From: Geothrix oryzisoli
GTDB lineage: Bacteria > Acidobacteriota > Holophagae > Holophagales > Holophagaceae
Direction of reading: 5' to 3'
Assembly: GCF_022808865.1 (NCBI RefSeq)
Contig: NZ_JAKZLB010000002.1
Coordinates: forward strand, 572,019 to 636,018
DNA: 64,000 nucleotides
The notes below the pieces were generated by a model that saw nothing but the letters and a program-made list of their open reading frames with translations, searched no databases and was not told where the DNA came from. Numbering within the stretch: the stretch's first letter is position 1; each line of letters begins with the position of its first letter. Positions 46,639-57,568 of the stretch are shown here, piece after piece. The position numbers and the translations under genes were made by a program.

Positions 46639-47286
46639 TCAGCGGGGGGCGCCGCCCTTGTTGAGTTGGGCGAGCAGCTGGCGGGCCTGGGTGGCCTGCT
46701 CGCTGTTCGGGGCGAGGACCAGCACCTTGTTCCAGGCCTTGGCGGCCTCGTCCGGCTTGTTGAGGTCGCCGGCGTACACGATGCCGAGGTTGAAGAGGCT
46801 GGGCACATGGGCGGGGTTGATCTTGCCGGCCTTCTGGAAGTTCGCGATGGCCTTGTCGAACTGGTTGAGCTGGCGGTACATAACGCCCTGGTCGGTGAGG
46901 ATGTCCGGATCATCGGGCTTCAGGGCCAGGGCCTTGGCATAGGCGTCCACGGCCTTCTGGGGCTGGTGGCTGTCGAAGTAGTCGTTGCCGAGGCCCACCC
47001 AGGCGTCGCGGTTCTTGGGCTCGGCCTTCACGATGCCCTCCAGCTTCATGATGCGGGCCTGCATCTCGGCGTTCGGAAGGCCCATGCCCGGCGGGATCTG
47101 GCCAGGCGCGGCGATCCCCGGCGCCATGCCGCCACCCAGCGAGGGGGCAGGCAGGACCACGCCAGCCGTGGGGGCGGCGGTGGTGGGACCCGCGGTTTCC
47201 TTGGCGCTGCCGGTGCCGACGAAGTAGCCCGCCAGGAATCCGACGACGAGGCCTCCAGCCAGGGCGAACATGATGTTCCGGTTCAA
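46639..47286 (-). CDS. Membrane-anchored TPR protein
   Basis: A 215-aa protein with an N-terminal signal anchor (about 5-20), a Gly/Ala/Pro-rich linker (25-70) and about four TPR units (75-205), for example AWVGLGNDYFDSHQPQKAVDAYAKALALKPDD. The layout resembles NrfG/CcmH-type or assembly-scaffold TPR proteins. The TTG at 47286 is chosen because a perfect AGGAGG lies six bases upstream; the ATG five codons later lacks a site. It shares a transcript start region with bioD and diverges from the hybrid kinase gene. Confidence 0.8.
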   Translation of the reverse strand: MNRNIMFALAGGLVVGFLAGYFVGTGSAKETAGPTTAAPTAGVVLPAPSLGGGMAPGIAAPGQIPPGMGLPNAEMQARIMKLEGIVKAEPKNRDAWVGLGNDYFDSHQPQKAVDAYAKALALKPDDPDILTDQGVMYRQLNQFDKAIANFQKAGKINPAHVPSLFNLGIVYAGDLNKPDEAAKAWNKVLVLAPNSEQATQARQLLAQLNKGGAPR

Positions 47287-47437
47287 ATGCCACCTCCTGA
47301 AGACCTTCCGGTCTCTTGGAATTCTCCCACAGGTCCTGCCGGAGGCCAGGTTGCCGACAAAAAAAGGCGCAGAATCCCCCGAAGAGATTGGTCCATGCCA
47401 GGATAATTTCCACACCCAGCCCCCGACCGAGGTATCC

Positions 47438-50038
<2,601 letters not shown>

Positions 50039-50039
50039 A

Positions 50040-51179
50040 TCAGGCCGGCTGCAGCTCCCGCAGGGCTTTGATCAGGGCCTCCACCTGGGCCTCCTCCAGG
50101 TGGGCGCCGGTGGTGATCCGCAGGCGCGCGGAGCCCTCGGGCACGGTCGGGGGGCGCACGGCGCGCACGTCGAACCCCAGGCCCTGCAGGCGGGAGGCCA
50201 GGCGCACGGCGGCGGCGTCCGGTCCCACCGGCACCGGGATGATGGCCGAGGGCAGGTCGGGCTGGCCCAGGGCGTTCCGCAGCCCGCGGGCGAAGGCCAG
50301 GGCCCGTTCCCGCCGCCAGGGTTCGGCTTGCGCGATCCGTGCGCCCGCCAGGGCCGCCCCCACCACCGGCGGCGGCAGGGCCGTGGAGAAGATGAAGCCC
50401 CGGGCCGTGTTGACCAGGTGGTCCCGCATCAGGGCGTCGCAGCCGACGAAGGCGCCGAAGGCGCCCAGGGCCTTGCCGAGGGTGCCCATGACCAGCGGTA
50501 CCCGGCCATGGACGCCCTGGAGCTGGGCCAGGCCGGCGCCGTCGGCACCCAGCAGGCCCGTGGCGTGGGCCTCATCGATGAGCAGCAGCGCCTCGTGGCG
50601 GTCGCAGAGCTCCAGGAGGTCCGGGAGGTCCGCCGCATCGCCGTCCATGCTGAACACGGCATCCGTGGCCACCAGGGCCAGGGCCTCCGCGGGGGCCCTG
50701 GCCTGCCAGGCGGCGAGTTGGGCCGCCAGGTCCGCCAGGTCCAGGTGCCGGTAGATGCCCAGGTGGGCGCCCCCGGCCCGGGCCAGGCGGCAGCCGTCCA
50801 CCAGGGAGGCGTGGTTGAGGGCGTCGGAGAAGACGGCGTCGCCGGCACCGACCAGGGCGGGGAGCAGGGTGGCATTGGCCTGGAAGCCGGTGTTGAAGAG
50901 GAGGCAGGCCTCGGTGCCCTTCCAGGCCGCGAGGGCGGCCTCCAGCTCCTCATGGAGGGGCGTGGTGCCCCGCAGGAGCCGCGCGCCGCCCGCGCCGGCC
51001 CCATGCTCGCGGGCGGCGGCCGTGGCGGCCTCGGCCAGGCGGGGATCCCGCCGCAGGCCCAGGTAGTCGTTGGAGCAGAAGTCCACGCCGGCGGGGGGGT
51101 GGATGGCCCGGTCCCGACCCAGGGTCACGCGGCCTTCCGCTTGGCGCTGAAGGCGTTGTCGCCAGGAGGAGGGGGTCAT
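50040..51179 (-). CDS. bioF: 8-Amino-7-oxononanoate synthase
   Basis: A PLP enzyme that condenses pimeloyl-ACP (or -CoA) with alanine in biotin synthesis. The 379-aa product has FCSNDYLGLRRDPRL, HGAGAGGARLLRGTTPLHEELE, a DAVFSMDGD block, IDEAHATGLLG and the PLP lysine in MGTLGKALGAFG. A GAGG site precedes the ATG. It is separated from bioD and bioA by the hybrid kinase and TPR genes but is on the same strand as both. Confidence 0.94.
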   Translation of the reverse strand: MTPSSWRQRLQRQAEGRVTLGRDRAIHPPAGVDFCSNDYLGLRRDPRLAEAATAAAREHGAGAGGARLLRGTTPLHEELEAALAAWKGTEACLLFNTGFQANATLLPALVGAGDAVFSDALNHASLVDGCRLARAGGAHLGIYRHLDLADLAAQLAAWQARAPAEALALVATDAVFSMDGDAADLPDLLELCDRHEALLLIDEAHATGLLGADGAGLAQLQGVHGRVPLVMGTLGKALGAFGAFVGCDALMRDHLVNTARGFIFSTALPPPVVGAALAGARIAQAEPWRRERALAFARGLRNALGQPDLPSAIIPVPVGPDAAAVRLASRLQGLGFDVRAVRPPTVPEGSARLRITTGAHLEEAQVEALIKALRELQPA

Positions 51180-51234
51180 GGAACCTCGGGGTCCTTGGAG
51201 GCAGGGTAAGGGTGGGGGGAATGTTAGGATCTGA

Positions 51235-51257
51235 GGGGGATCCGCTGCGGATCCCCC
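51235..51257 (+). other. 5' leader hairpin of the BI-1 gene
   Basis: A 9-bp GC-rich stem (51235-51243 with 51249-51257), loop GCTGC, ending two bases before the GGAG ribosome-binding site. A TAGGAT hexamer at 51225-51230 could be the -10, which would put the hairpin at the very 5' end of the mRNA. Confidence 0.45.
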
Positions 51258-51269
51258 TTGGAGCGTGGC

Positions 51270-51950
51270 ATGGATTATCAGCAGTCGTGGCAGGGAGCTT
51301 CCACTGGAGCGCAATCCCGCGTCGATTTTGTCCGAAGCGTCTACTTGTGGCTCATGGGCGGGTTCGCCGTGGCGGCCCTGGGCGCCCTCACCGCACCCCT
51401 GGTCGGCAGCGCCCTGGTGGCGGTGGCCGGCCGGTTCTGGTTCTGGGTGCTCTTCGGCATCCAGTTCGGGAGCCTGATGTTCGCCTCCCGGGTCAGTCGC
51501 CGGAAGCCCCTCAACCGGGTGGCCTATGTGCTGTTCACATTCATCTCGGGCGTCATCGCCGGCATCGTGGCCCTGGCGCTGGCCCAGGGGGCGGGCTTCG
51601 TCCCGGTCTTCACGGCCTTCGGCCTCACGGGCGTGGTGTTCCTGACCCTGACGGTCACGGCCTTCGTCTCCAAGAAGGACTTCAGCTTCCTTCGGAACTT
51701 CGTCATCGTCGGCATCGCCGTGATGTTCTTCGGCAGCCTGGCGGCGGCGATCTTCCACCTGGAGACCTTCAGCCTGATCATCTCCGGCGTGGCGGTCATC
51801 GCCTGCTCGGCCAAGCTGCTCTGGGACACCTCCGCCATGCTCCGCACGAACGACTTCGGCGATCCCGCCGGCTTCGCCCTGGCCCTGTTCGTGAGCCTCT
51901 ACAACATCCTGATCTCCCTGATGAACCTTCTCGGCGGACGACGCCGCTAG
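51270..51950 (+). CDS. Bax inhibitor-1/YccA-family membrane protein
   Basis: A 226-aa integral membrane protein with about seven hydrophobic helices spread from residue 25 to 220, and the C-terminal SLYNILISLMNLLGG typical of bacterial BI-1 (UPF0005) proteins. Family members are stress-related membrane proteins, some calcium-leak channels. The ATG at 51270 has GGAG six bases upstream. The two parvulin genes follow on the same strand after 26 bases. Confidence 0.88.
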   Translation: MDYQQSWQGASTGAQSRVDFVRSVYLWLMGGFAVAALGALTAPLVGSALVAVAGRFWFWVLFGIQFGSLMFASRVSRRKPLNRVAYVLFTFISGVIAGIVALALAQGAGFVPVFTAFGLTGVVFLTLTVTAFVSKKDFSFLRNFVIVGIAVMFFGSLAAAIFHLETFSLIISGVAVIACSAKLLWDTSAMLRTNDFGDPAGFALALFVSLYNILISLMNLLGGRRR

Positions 51951-51976
51951 CGCCTTCCCGGCACCCAAGGAATCCC

Positions 51977-53011
51977 ATGCTCCGTGCTTCCCTGATCTCC
52001 CTGATCGCCCTCGGCGTCGTCGCGCAGGAGCCCGCCAAGGCCCCCGCCCCCGCTCCGGCGCCAGCCCAGGCCCAGCCTGCGGCGCCCGCCCCGGCCCAGG
52101 CTCCGGCGCCCAAGCCTGAAGAGGTGGTGCTGGCCAAGGTGGGCGGCGAGCCCATCACCGAGGCCGACTTCCAGGCCGCCTTCCGCCTCCTGGGCCAGCA
52201 GGAGCAGATGCAGATCCTCATGGTCCAGGGCGGCAAAGAGGAATTCGTCAAGCGCATGGCCGAGAGCAAGCTCCTGGCCGTGAAGGCCAAGCGCCTGGAC
52301 CTGGACAAGACGCCCGCCTTCCAGCGGGCCCTGGATCGCACCAAGGATGACCTCCTGGCCCGCGAGTTCCTGGCCAAGGAGGGCGAGGCCCTCCAGAAGA
52401 AGCTCGTGGTCTCCGAGGCCGATGTGCAGGCCTTCTATGAGAAGAACAAGGACCGCTTCAAGCAGCCCGAACTCGCCAGCGTTCGCCACATCCTGGTGTC
52501 CGTGAAGCGCGAGGGCCAGGCCGAGGGGCTGACGGAGGCCGAGGCCAAGGCCAAGGTCGCGAAGATCCAGGCTGAGCTGAAGAAGGGCGCCAAGTTCGAG
52601 GCCCTGGCGAAGAAGTACAGCGATGATCCGGGCAGCAAAGAGAATGGCGGCCTCTACGAAGACCAGGACCCCTCCAACTGGGTGCCCGAGTTCGGCACCG
52701 CCGCCCGCACCCAGCCCATCGGCAAGGTGGGGGCACCGGTGAAGACCCAGTTCGGGTACCACCTCATCAAGGTCGAGGGCCGCAAGGCCGCCCGGCAGGT
52801 TCCCTTCGAGGAGGCCAAGACCGTGGCAGAACAGGGGGCCCAGCGCGAGCGCCAGGCGGCGGTCTGGGATGAGCTGATGCAGGGGCTCCGCAAGGAGATC
52901 CCCTTCGAACTGACCAAGCCCGCACCCACGGATGCGCCCGCCCCGAAGGCCCCGGCAGTTCCGAAGGCCGCACCCAAGGCCGAGGAAGCCCCCAAGGGAG
53001 GTGCCCGTTGA
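51977..53011 (+). CDS. Exported parvulin-type peptidyl-prolyl isomerase
   Basis: A 344-aa foldase with a signal peptide (MLRASLISLIALGVVAQ), a Pro/Ala-rich linker (about 18-50), a SurA_N-like helical part (50-165) and a PpiC rotamase domain (about 165-285, from SVRHILVS to FGYHLIKVEG). A second Pro/Ala-rich tail closes the protein. It would help fold outer-membrane or secreted proteins. Its stop overlaps the next foldase gene by four bases, so the two are translationally coupled. Confidence 0.88.
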   Translation: MLRASLISLIALGVVAQEPAKAPAPAPAPAQAQPAAPAPAQAPAPKPEEVVLAKVGGEPITEADFQAAFRLLGQQEQMQILMVQGGKEEFVKRMAESKLLAVKAKRLDLDKTPAFQRALDRTKDDLLAREFLAKEGEALQKKLVVSEADVQAFYEKNKDRFKQPELASVRHILVSVKREGQAEGLTEAEAKAKVAKIQAELKKGAKFEALAKKYSDDPGSKENGGLYEDQDPSNWVPEFGTAARTQPIGKVGAPVKTQFGYHLIKVEGRKAARQVPFEEAKTVAEQGAQRERQAAVWDELMQGLRKEIPFELTKPAPTDAPAPKAPAVPKAAPKAEEAPKGGAR

Positions 53012-53997
53012 AGGCGCTGAATTCCGCCCTGGCCCTGGCGCTGCTGGCGCCCGCAGGGCTGGTGGCCTCCGCAGAGGTGCGCGAGGAAATCCTCGTCATC
53101 GTCAACAACCACATCATCACCCGGCGCGACCTGAACCAGGCCGTGGAGCAGCAGCACGCGGCCCTCTACCGCCAGTTCTCCGGCAAGGAGCTGGACGAGA
53201 AGCTGAAGGATGCCCGGGAGAAGACGCTCCAGGGTCTGGTGGACGCCTACCTTCTGGAGGACAAGGGCGCTGAGCTCGGTTCGCCCGTGACGGACGACTA
53301 TGTGCGCGCCAGCATCGACGGCATCAAGAAGGACAACAACTTCGCCACGGATGCCGATCTGGAGCGGGCCCTGCGCAGCAGCCTCGGCATCGGCCTGCCC
53401 GAGTTCATGAAGCGCCAGAAGCAGCAGGCCACCCAGCAGTTCGTCCTGCAGCGCGAGGTCTTCTCTAAAGTGGCGGTGGAGGACAACGAGCTGCGCGCCT
53501 ACTACGAGGACCACAAGGAGGAGTACCGCCTCCCCTTCCGCTTCCGCATCCGCGAGCTGGTGCTGGCGAAGGGCGCCACGGCCGAGGAGCAGGCCGAGGC
53601 CCGGAAGAAGCTCGAGGCGATCCAGGCCGAGCTCAAGGCCGGCAAGTCCTTCGAGGACCTGGCGAAGCAGAACTCCGTCAGTCCCAGCAAGGCCACGGGC
53701 GGCGACCTCGGCTGGATGAACAAGGGCTTCCTCCGCGCCAGCATCGAGGACGCGGCGGTGAAGCTCAAGCCCGAGCAGGTCTCCGCTCCCATCGAAACCG
53801 ACAAGGACCTTTACCTGATTCAGCTCATCGCTCTCGAGGATGCTCCCGTGAAGGACTTCTCCGAGGTGAAGGCCAAGATCCTCGAGAAGCTGCAGGAGCC
53901 CAAGGCCCAGAACGCCATCGAGCAGTACCTGTCGAACCTGCGGATGCGCGCCAACATCCGCTACCTGGTGCCCAAGGAACAGATCGTGAAAGGCTGA
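53008..53997 (+). CDS. SurA-like periplasmic chaperone/PPIase
   Basis: A 329-aa protein with a signal peptide (about 1-22), a SurA-type N-terminal chaperone segment (VREEILVIVNNHIITRRDLN onward) and one parvulin domain (about 175-275, from RIRELVLAKG to LYLIQLIALED), then a C-terminal helix. The TTG start is supported by GGAGG six bases upstream and by overlap with the previous stop. Together the pair forms an outer-membrane-protein folding operon. Confidence 0.85.
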   Translation: MKALNSALALALLAPAGLVASAEVREEILVIVNNHIITRRDLNQAVEQQHAALYRQFSGKELDEKLKDAREKTLQGLVDAYLLEDKGAELGSPVTDDYVRASIDGIKKDNNFATDADLERALRSSLGIGLPEFMKRQKQQATQQFVLQREVFSKVAVEDNELRAYYEDHKEEYRLPFRFRIRELVLAKGATAEEQAEARKKLEAIQAELKAGKSFEDLAKQNSVSPSKATGGDLGWMNKGFLRASIEDAAVKLKPEQVSAPIETDKDLYLIQLIALEDAPVKDFSEVKAKILEKLQEPKAQNAIEQYLSNLRMRANIRYLVPKEQIVKG

Positions 53998-54001
53998 TGC
54001 C

Positions 54002-54325
54002 GTGCGTCTCGATGCCTTCCTCAAGAAGAGCCTGCTCATCAAGCGCCGGGAGCTGGCCAACCAGCTCTGCGACGAGGGCATGGTGCGCGTGAACGGCGTG
54101 CCCCGGAAGGCCAGCCACGACCTGAAGGTGCAGGACGAGCTCGAGTTCCCGCTGTACAACCGGGTGCTGAAGGTGCGGGTGCTGAACCTGCCCGAAGGCA
54201 ACGTGAAGAAGGCCGACCAGTGGTCCCTCTTCGAGGTGCTGGAGGACAAGCGGCTGCCTCTGGACCTGGGCTATGGCGACGAGGATCCCTTTGGCCCGCC
54301 CCCCAAGGTCCCGCGCAATCATTGA
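54002..54325 (+). CDS. S4-domain RNA-binding protein (Hsp15/RqcP-like)
   Basis: A 107-aa protein starting MRLDAFLKKSLLIKRRELANQLCDEGMV, the alpha-L fold of S4 domains, then VRVNGVPRKASHDLKVQDELEF. Hsp15/RqcP proteins bind stalled 50S-peptidyl-tRNA complexes in ribosome rescue. The GTG at 54002 lies four bases after the SurA-like gene. The acidic C-terminal tail (about 85-107) is not part of the S4 fold. Confidence 0.83.
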   Translation: MRLDAFLKKSLLIKRRELANQLCDEGMVRVNGVPRKASHDLKVQDELEFPLYNRVLKVRVLNLPEGNVKKADQWSLFEVLEDKRLPLDLGYGDEDPFGPPPKVPRNH

Positions 54326-54376
54326 CCGCCACTGTCGCATCAGCTGCCCGAGCCTGATGGGACAAAGGGAGTGCCC

Positions 54377-55369
54377 ATGTCCGACCAGCCGATCCTCCGC
54401 AGTCTGAAGGAAGGCGCAGCCTTCCAGGGCTTCCTCCTCGCCCAGGAGGCCGCCTACAAGACCAGCGCCAAGGGCAGCGAGTACCTGGAGCTCAAGCTCT
54501 CGGATGCCTCCGGCGACCTCAAGGCCTTCCTGTGGGACCTGCGGGCCATCGAGGGCGACATGGAGGCCGTGTGCGCGGATGCCTTCCTCTGGGTGAAGGG
54601 CTCCGTGACCAGCTACAACGGCCGGCTCCAGATGAAGCTGGACAAGGTGCGCTTCGCGGCGGATGCGGAAGTGGGGGATCTCTCCCGGTTCTTCCCCGTC
54701 AGCCTCCGGCCGGTGCCCGACATGCTCGCGGAGCTGGATGGGTTCATCGGGTCCGTGCAGGATCCCTGGATCCGCCGCCTGCTGGAGGCGCTGTTCGTGG
54801 CGGACACGGACCTGCGCGCCGCCTTCGCCCAGGCTCCGGCCGCCAAGTCCATGCACCACGTCTACCTGGGGGGGCTGCTGGAGCACACCCTGTCGGTGGC
54901 GGGCATGGCGGAGCGCGCCTGCGGGCACTACCGGGACCTGAACCGCGACCTGGTGCTGGCCGGGGTCTTTCTGCACGACGTGGGCAAGACGGCGGAGCTG
55001 AGCTACCAGCGCAGCTTCGGGTACACGGACGCGGGCAACCTGCTGGGCCACATCGCCCTGGAAGCCGACTGGGTTAGCCGGGCAGTGGGCAAGATCCCCG
55101 GTTTCCCGGAAGACCTGCGCCTGCAGATCCTGCACATCGTCCTGAGCCACCACGGCCGTCTGGAATTCGGCTCGCCGGTGCTGCCCAAGACCCCCGAGGC
55201 CCTGCTCGTCCACTACCTGGACGACCTGGACGGCAAGCTGGAAGTGATGCTCCGCGCCACCAGCGACGAGTCGGACAGCGGCTCCTGGAGCCCCTACAGC
55301 CGCGCCCTGGACCGGATGATCTACCGGAGGCGGTGGCCGAAGGTGGAGGCCGTCGAAAACCGATCATAA
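54377..55369 (+). CDS. YhaM-like 3'-5' exoribonuclease (OB fold plus HD domain)
   Basis: A 330-aa protein with an N-terminal OB-fold nucleic-acid-binding domain (about 10-100) and an HD phosphohydrolase domain (about 150-310). HD motifs are visible at EHTLSVAGMAERA, LHDVGKT, LGHIALEADW and ILSHHGRLEFGSP-like HIVLSHHG. This is the arrangement of Bacillus YhaM. The ATG at 54377 follows GGGAG by five bases. It ends 184 bases before the next gene; that gap has a short imperfect palindrome near 55379-55395 but no gene. Confidence 0.85.
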   Translation: MSDQPILRSLKEGAAFQGFLLAQEAAYKTSAKGSEYLELKLSDASGDLKAFLWDLRAIEGDMEAVCADAFLWVKGSVTSYNGRLQMKLDKVRFAADAEVGDLSRFFPVSLRPVPDMLAELDGFIGSVQDPWIRRLLEALFVADTDLRAAFAQAPAAKSMHHVYLGGLLEHTLSVAGMAERACGHYRDLNRDLVLAGVFLHDVGKTAELSYQRSFGYTDAGNLLGHIALEADWVSRAVGKIPGFPEDLRLQILHIVLSHHGRLEFGSPVLPKTPEALLVHYLDDLDGKLEVMLRATSDESDSGSWSPYSRALDRMIYRRRWPKVEAVENRS

Positions 55370-55553
55370 GCCTTTTGAATGTGTTCACATGTGGACGCAT
55401 TTGAGGAGGACGGCCTTCATCTGGGCAGGTCCGGCTCGGCAGAAGGTGAGAGGAAGTCCTGACAATTCAGGCGATGTGCTAAACCTGCCGTGACATGGCG
55501 GCCCTGGCACGGCTCTGGCCCTAGTGGGAGGTCCGATCCTCCCGAGGTGCGCC

Positions 55554-56039
55554 ATGAAGCTGTCCCGCAAAGCCAAACGCTATGACGATTCCGTTCTGCC
55601 CGGCGAGTTCCATGGGTTCGAGCCCTTCCATCAGGCGGACCTGGAGCTGGACGGCACCCTGGAGGGCTTCCTCCGGCGCGGCGACGACGGGGTGCAGCTG
55701 GGGGAGATGGTCCTGGAGTGCCACGGGGCCAAGCGGCTCAGCTTCGCCAAGCTGAAGACCAAGGCTGAGATGCTGTCCGAAAATGTGAACTACCTGAAGG
55801 AGCGCCTGGAGATCGTGGACCACGACCGCCGGGGGATGTACATCCAGCTGCGTAGCCTGCCGCCCTACAAGGACGACACCCAGATCCAGTTCAACGAGAT
55901 CAGCCTTGGCAAGAACAAGGTCGTGGTGAAGCGCATCGCCTTCTACCGCAAAGAGGAAGTGAAGCAGCAGGTGCCCCTCAACCTCACCGAGCTGGAGCTC
56001 AAGCGCCTCCTGTTCGATATTCGACAGGCAATTGCCTGA
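55554..56039 (+). CDS. Conserved-looking hypothetical protein
   Basis: I do not recognise this 161-aa protein. It has no signal peptide or membrane segment and looks soluble and mixed alpha/beta: a charged N-terminus (MKLSRKAKRYDD), an acidic centre, a likely helix around KLKTKAEMLSENVNYLKERLE and a C-terminal helix LNLTELELKRLLFDIRQAI. A GAGGTG site precedes the ATG, a small stem (55526-55531 with 55538-55543) lies in the leader, and a clear terminator follows, all of which support a real monocistronic gene. Confidence 0.75.
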   Translation: MKLSRKAKRYDDSVLPGEFHGFEPFHQADLELDGTLEGFLRRGDDGVQLGEMVLECHGAKRLSFAKLKTKAEMLSENVNYLKERLEIVDHDRRGMYIQLRSLPPYKDDTQIQFNEISLGKNKVVVKRIAFYRKEEVKQQVPLNLTELELKRLLFDIRQAIA

Positions 56040-56073
56040 TTGGCTATCTGCTGTCATGTCTCAGCTTTCAGTG

Positions 56074-56106
56074 AACGGGGCGCCGAAAGGCGCCCCGTTT
56101 CTTTTG
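56074..56106 (+). terminator. Terminator after the 161-aa hypothetical gene
   Basis: An 11-bp perfect stem (56074-56084 with 56089-56099) with a GAAA loop, followed by TCTTTTG. It is a textbook intrinsic terminator for the plus-strand gene. Confidence 0.88.
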
Positions 56107-56129
56107 CTGATAGCCGATAGCTGATAGCT
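56106..56129. repeat. Degenerate 24-mer intergenic repeat, copy 1
   Basis: Built from GCTGATAGC-like words repeated with a period of seven to nine bases. It lies two bases beyond the stop of the LapA-LapB gene. Copy 2 (57545-57568, inverted) matches at 20 of 24 positions, and a looser relative occurs at about 56041-56070. Confidence 0.55.
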
Positions 56130-56131
56130 CC

Positions 56132-57499
56132 TTACAGCATCGCCATCCAACTGCCGCTCTCGACTCCCCGGAGGGGCCCATCCGGCAGGTCGCTTTCCTT
56201 GAAGAGGAAGTGGTTGCTGTTCCAGCTGCCGCAGCTGTCGCAGCGGTCCACGTAGTCCTGGGTCTTGTGGCCGCAGACGGCGCACTCGAAGCGGAGCTTG
56301 AGGACGCCCAGGTTGCGGAGCAGCTGGCGATACTCGTTGAGGGCCGCGTCCAGGCGGCCGCGGCGGCTGTGGATCTTGGCCATGAAGAAGAAGAGGATGG
56401 GGCTGTAGACGACCTGGCTGCGGACTTCCTGGAACAGGTCCAGGGCCTCGTCCAGGATCTCCAGGCGGTAGAGCATCTTGCCCAGGAAGAACTTGGCGGT
56501 GGTGGCGTGCTTGGAGGTGGCGGCGACCCGGCGCATGAGGGCGAGCCCGTCCTCGGGCCGGCCCAGCTGGATGAAGTAGTCCTCGATCTCCTGGAGGAAG
56601 GTGCCCTCGCCGGTCTTGCGGAAGCCCTCCAGCCAGATCTCCTGGCCCTGGGCCTCCTGGTCCTGGAGGATCATGCAGCGGCCCAGGCTGAGGTAGGCGG
56701 GCACGAAATCCGGCTCGTCCTTGATGACCTGCTGGAAGATCTGGGCCGCATCCTTGAACTGGTCGGCCTCCACCTTGGTGATGCCCACCTGGTAGGCCAG
56801 GGCCGCGCCCTGGGCCTTCTCGCCCTGGGTGAGCTCGCCGGCGAAGTGGGTCTGCAGCTTCTTGTGGGCCTCCAGGGCCTCGTCCCAGCGCTGGGCGTCC
56901 ATGTGGATGGCCCGCAGGCGGCGCCAGGCGCGCAGGGCCTTCTTGGGATGGCTGGAGGCGAGCTTGGCGAGCACCGCGACGGAGGCTTCGGGATGGCGGG
57001 TGGCCATGTGCGCCTCGGCCAGCTGATAGGCGGCCTCGACCAGATCCGGCTCGTCATCGCAGAGGGCCTGGAAGAGCTTCACGGCCTCGTCCGGGCTGCC
57101 GGTCTTCAGGAGGATCTCGCCCATGAGCAGGCGGGCGGGTACGTGCTCCTTGCGCTGATCAAGGATGCTTTCCAGGATCTCCTTGGCCTCCCGCGGCAGG
57201 CCGTGGGCCACGAGGTCGCGGGCGTCCTGCATGCGCTCGGAGATCCGCTTCACCAGCCGGGTGTCGGCGGAGGCATTCAGGCCGCGCACCAGCCGCACCA
57301 GCTCCATGATGCCGGTGTAGAGCACGTTCAGCAGGAAGCCCAGCAGGAAGGCCAGGAGGATGACGCTCTGGATCTTGATGTCTTCGCCGAAGATGACGAC
57401 TTCGCGCACCAGCAGGTCGTGGTTGGTGAGGTACAGGTTGCCCAGCACGAAGAGCACGAAGGCCAGGAGCACGAAGAAAAACACGTTCACAAGACGCAT
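56132..57499 (-). CDS. LapA-LapB fusion: membrane-anchored TPR protein with rubredoxin-type metal site
   Basis: The 455-aa protein begins with two transmembrane helices (about 5-25 and 42-65) of the LapA (DUF1049) type, continues with about nine TPR units (80-390) as in LapB/YciM, and ends with a rubredoxin-like CAVCGHKTQDYVDRCDSCG (about 405-425). In E. coli LapA and LapB are separate proteins that tune lipopolysaccharide synthesis through FtsH-LpxC; here they are one chain. A GAGGTC site precedes the ATG. It appears monocistronic. Confidence 0.85.
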   Translation of the reverse strand: MRLVNVFFFVLLAFVLFVLGNLYLTNHDLLVREVVIFGEDIKIQSVILLAFLLGFLLNVLYTGIMELVRLVRGLNASADTRLVKRISERMQDARDLVAHGLPREAKEILESILDQRKEHVPARLLMGEILLKTGSPDEAVKLFQALCDDEPDLVEAAYQLAEAHMATRHPEASVAVLAKLASSHPKKALRAWRRLRAIHMDAQRWDEALEAHKKLQTHFAGELTQGEKAQGAALAYQVGITKVEADQFKDAAQIFQQVIKDEPDFVPAYLSLGRCMILQDQEAQGQEIWLEGFRKTGEGTFLQEIEDYFIQLGRPEDGLALMRRVAATSKHATTAKFFLGKMLYRLEILDEALDLFQEVRSQVVYSPILFFFMAKIHSRRGRLDAALNEYRQLLRNLGVLKLRFECAVCGHKTQDYVDRCDSCGSWNSNHFLFKESDLPDGPLRGVESGSWMAML

Positions 57500-57544
57500 G
57501 GGCCGACCTCGAAAGCTGGGCCTAGCATGACACAGGTGACCACG

Positions 57545-57568
57545 GGCTCTCAGCTGTCGGCTGTCAGC
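57545..57568. repeat. Degenerate 24-mer intergenic repeat, copy 2 (inverted)
   Basis: The reverse complement matches copy 1 at 56106-56129 at 20 of 24 positions. It overlaps the last codons of the uracil-DNA glycosylase gene and supplies its TGA stop. Confidence 0.55.
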
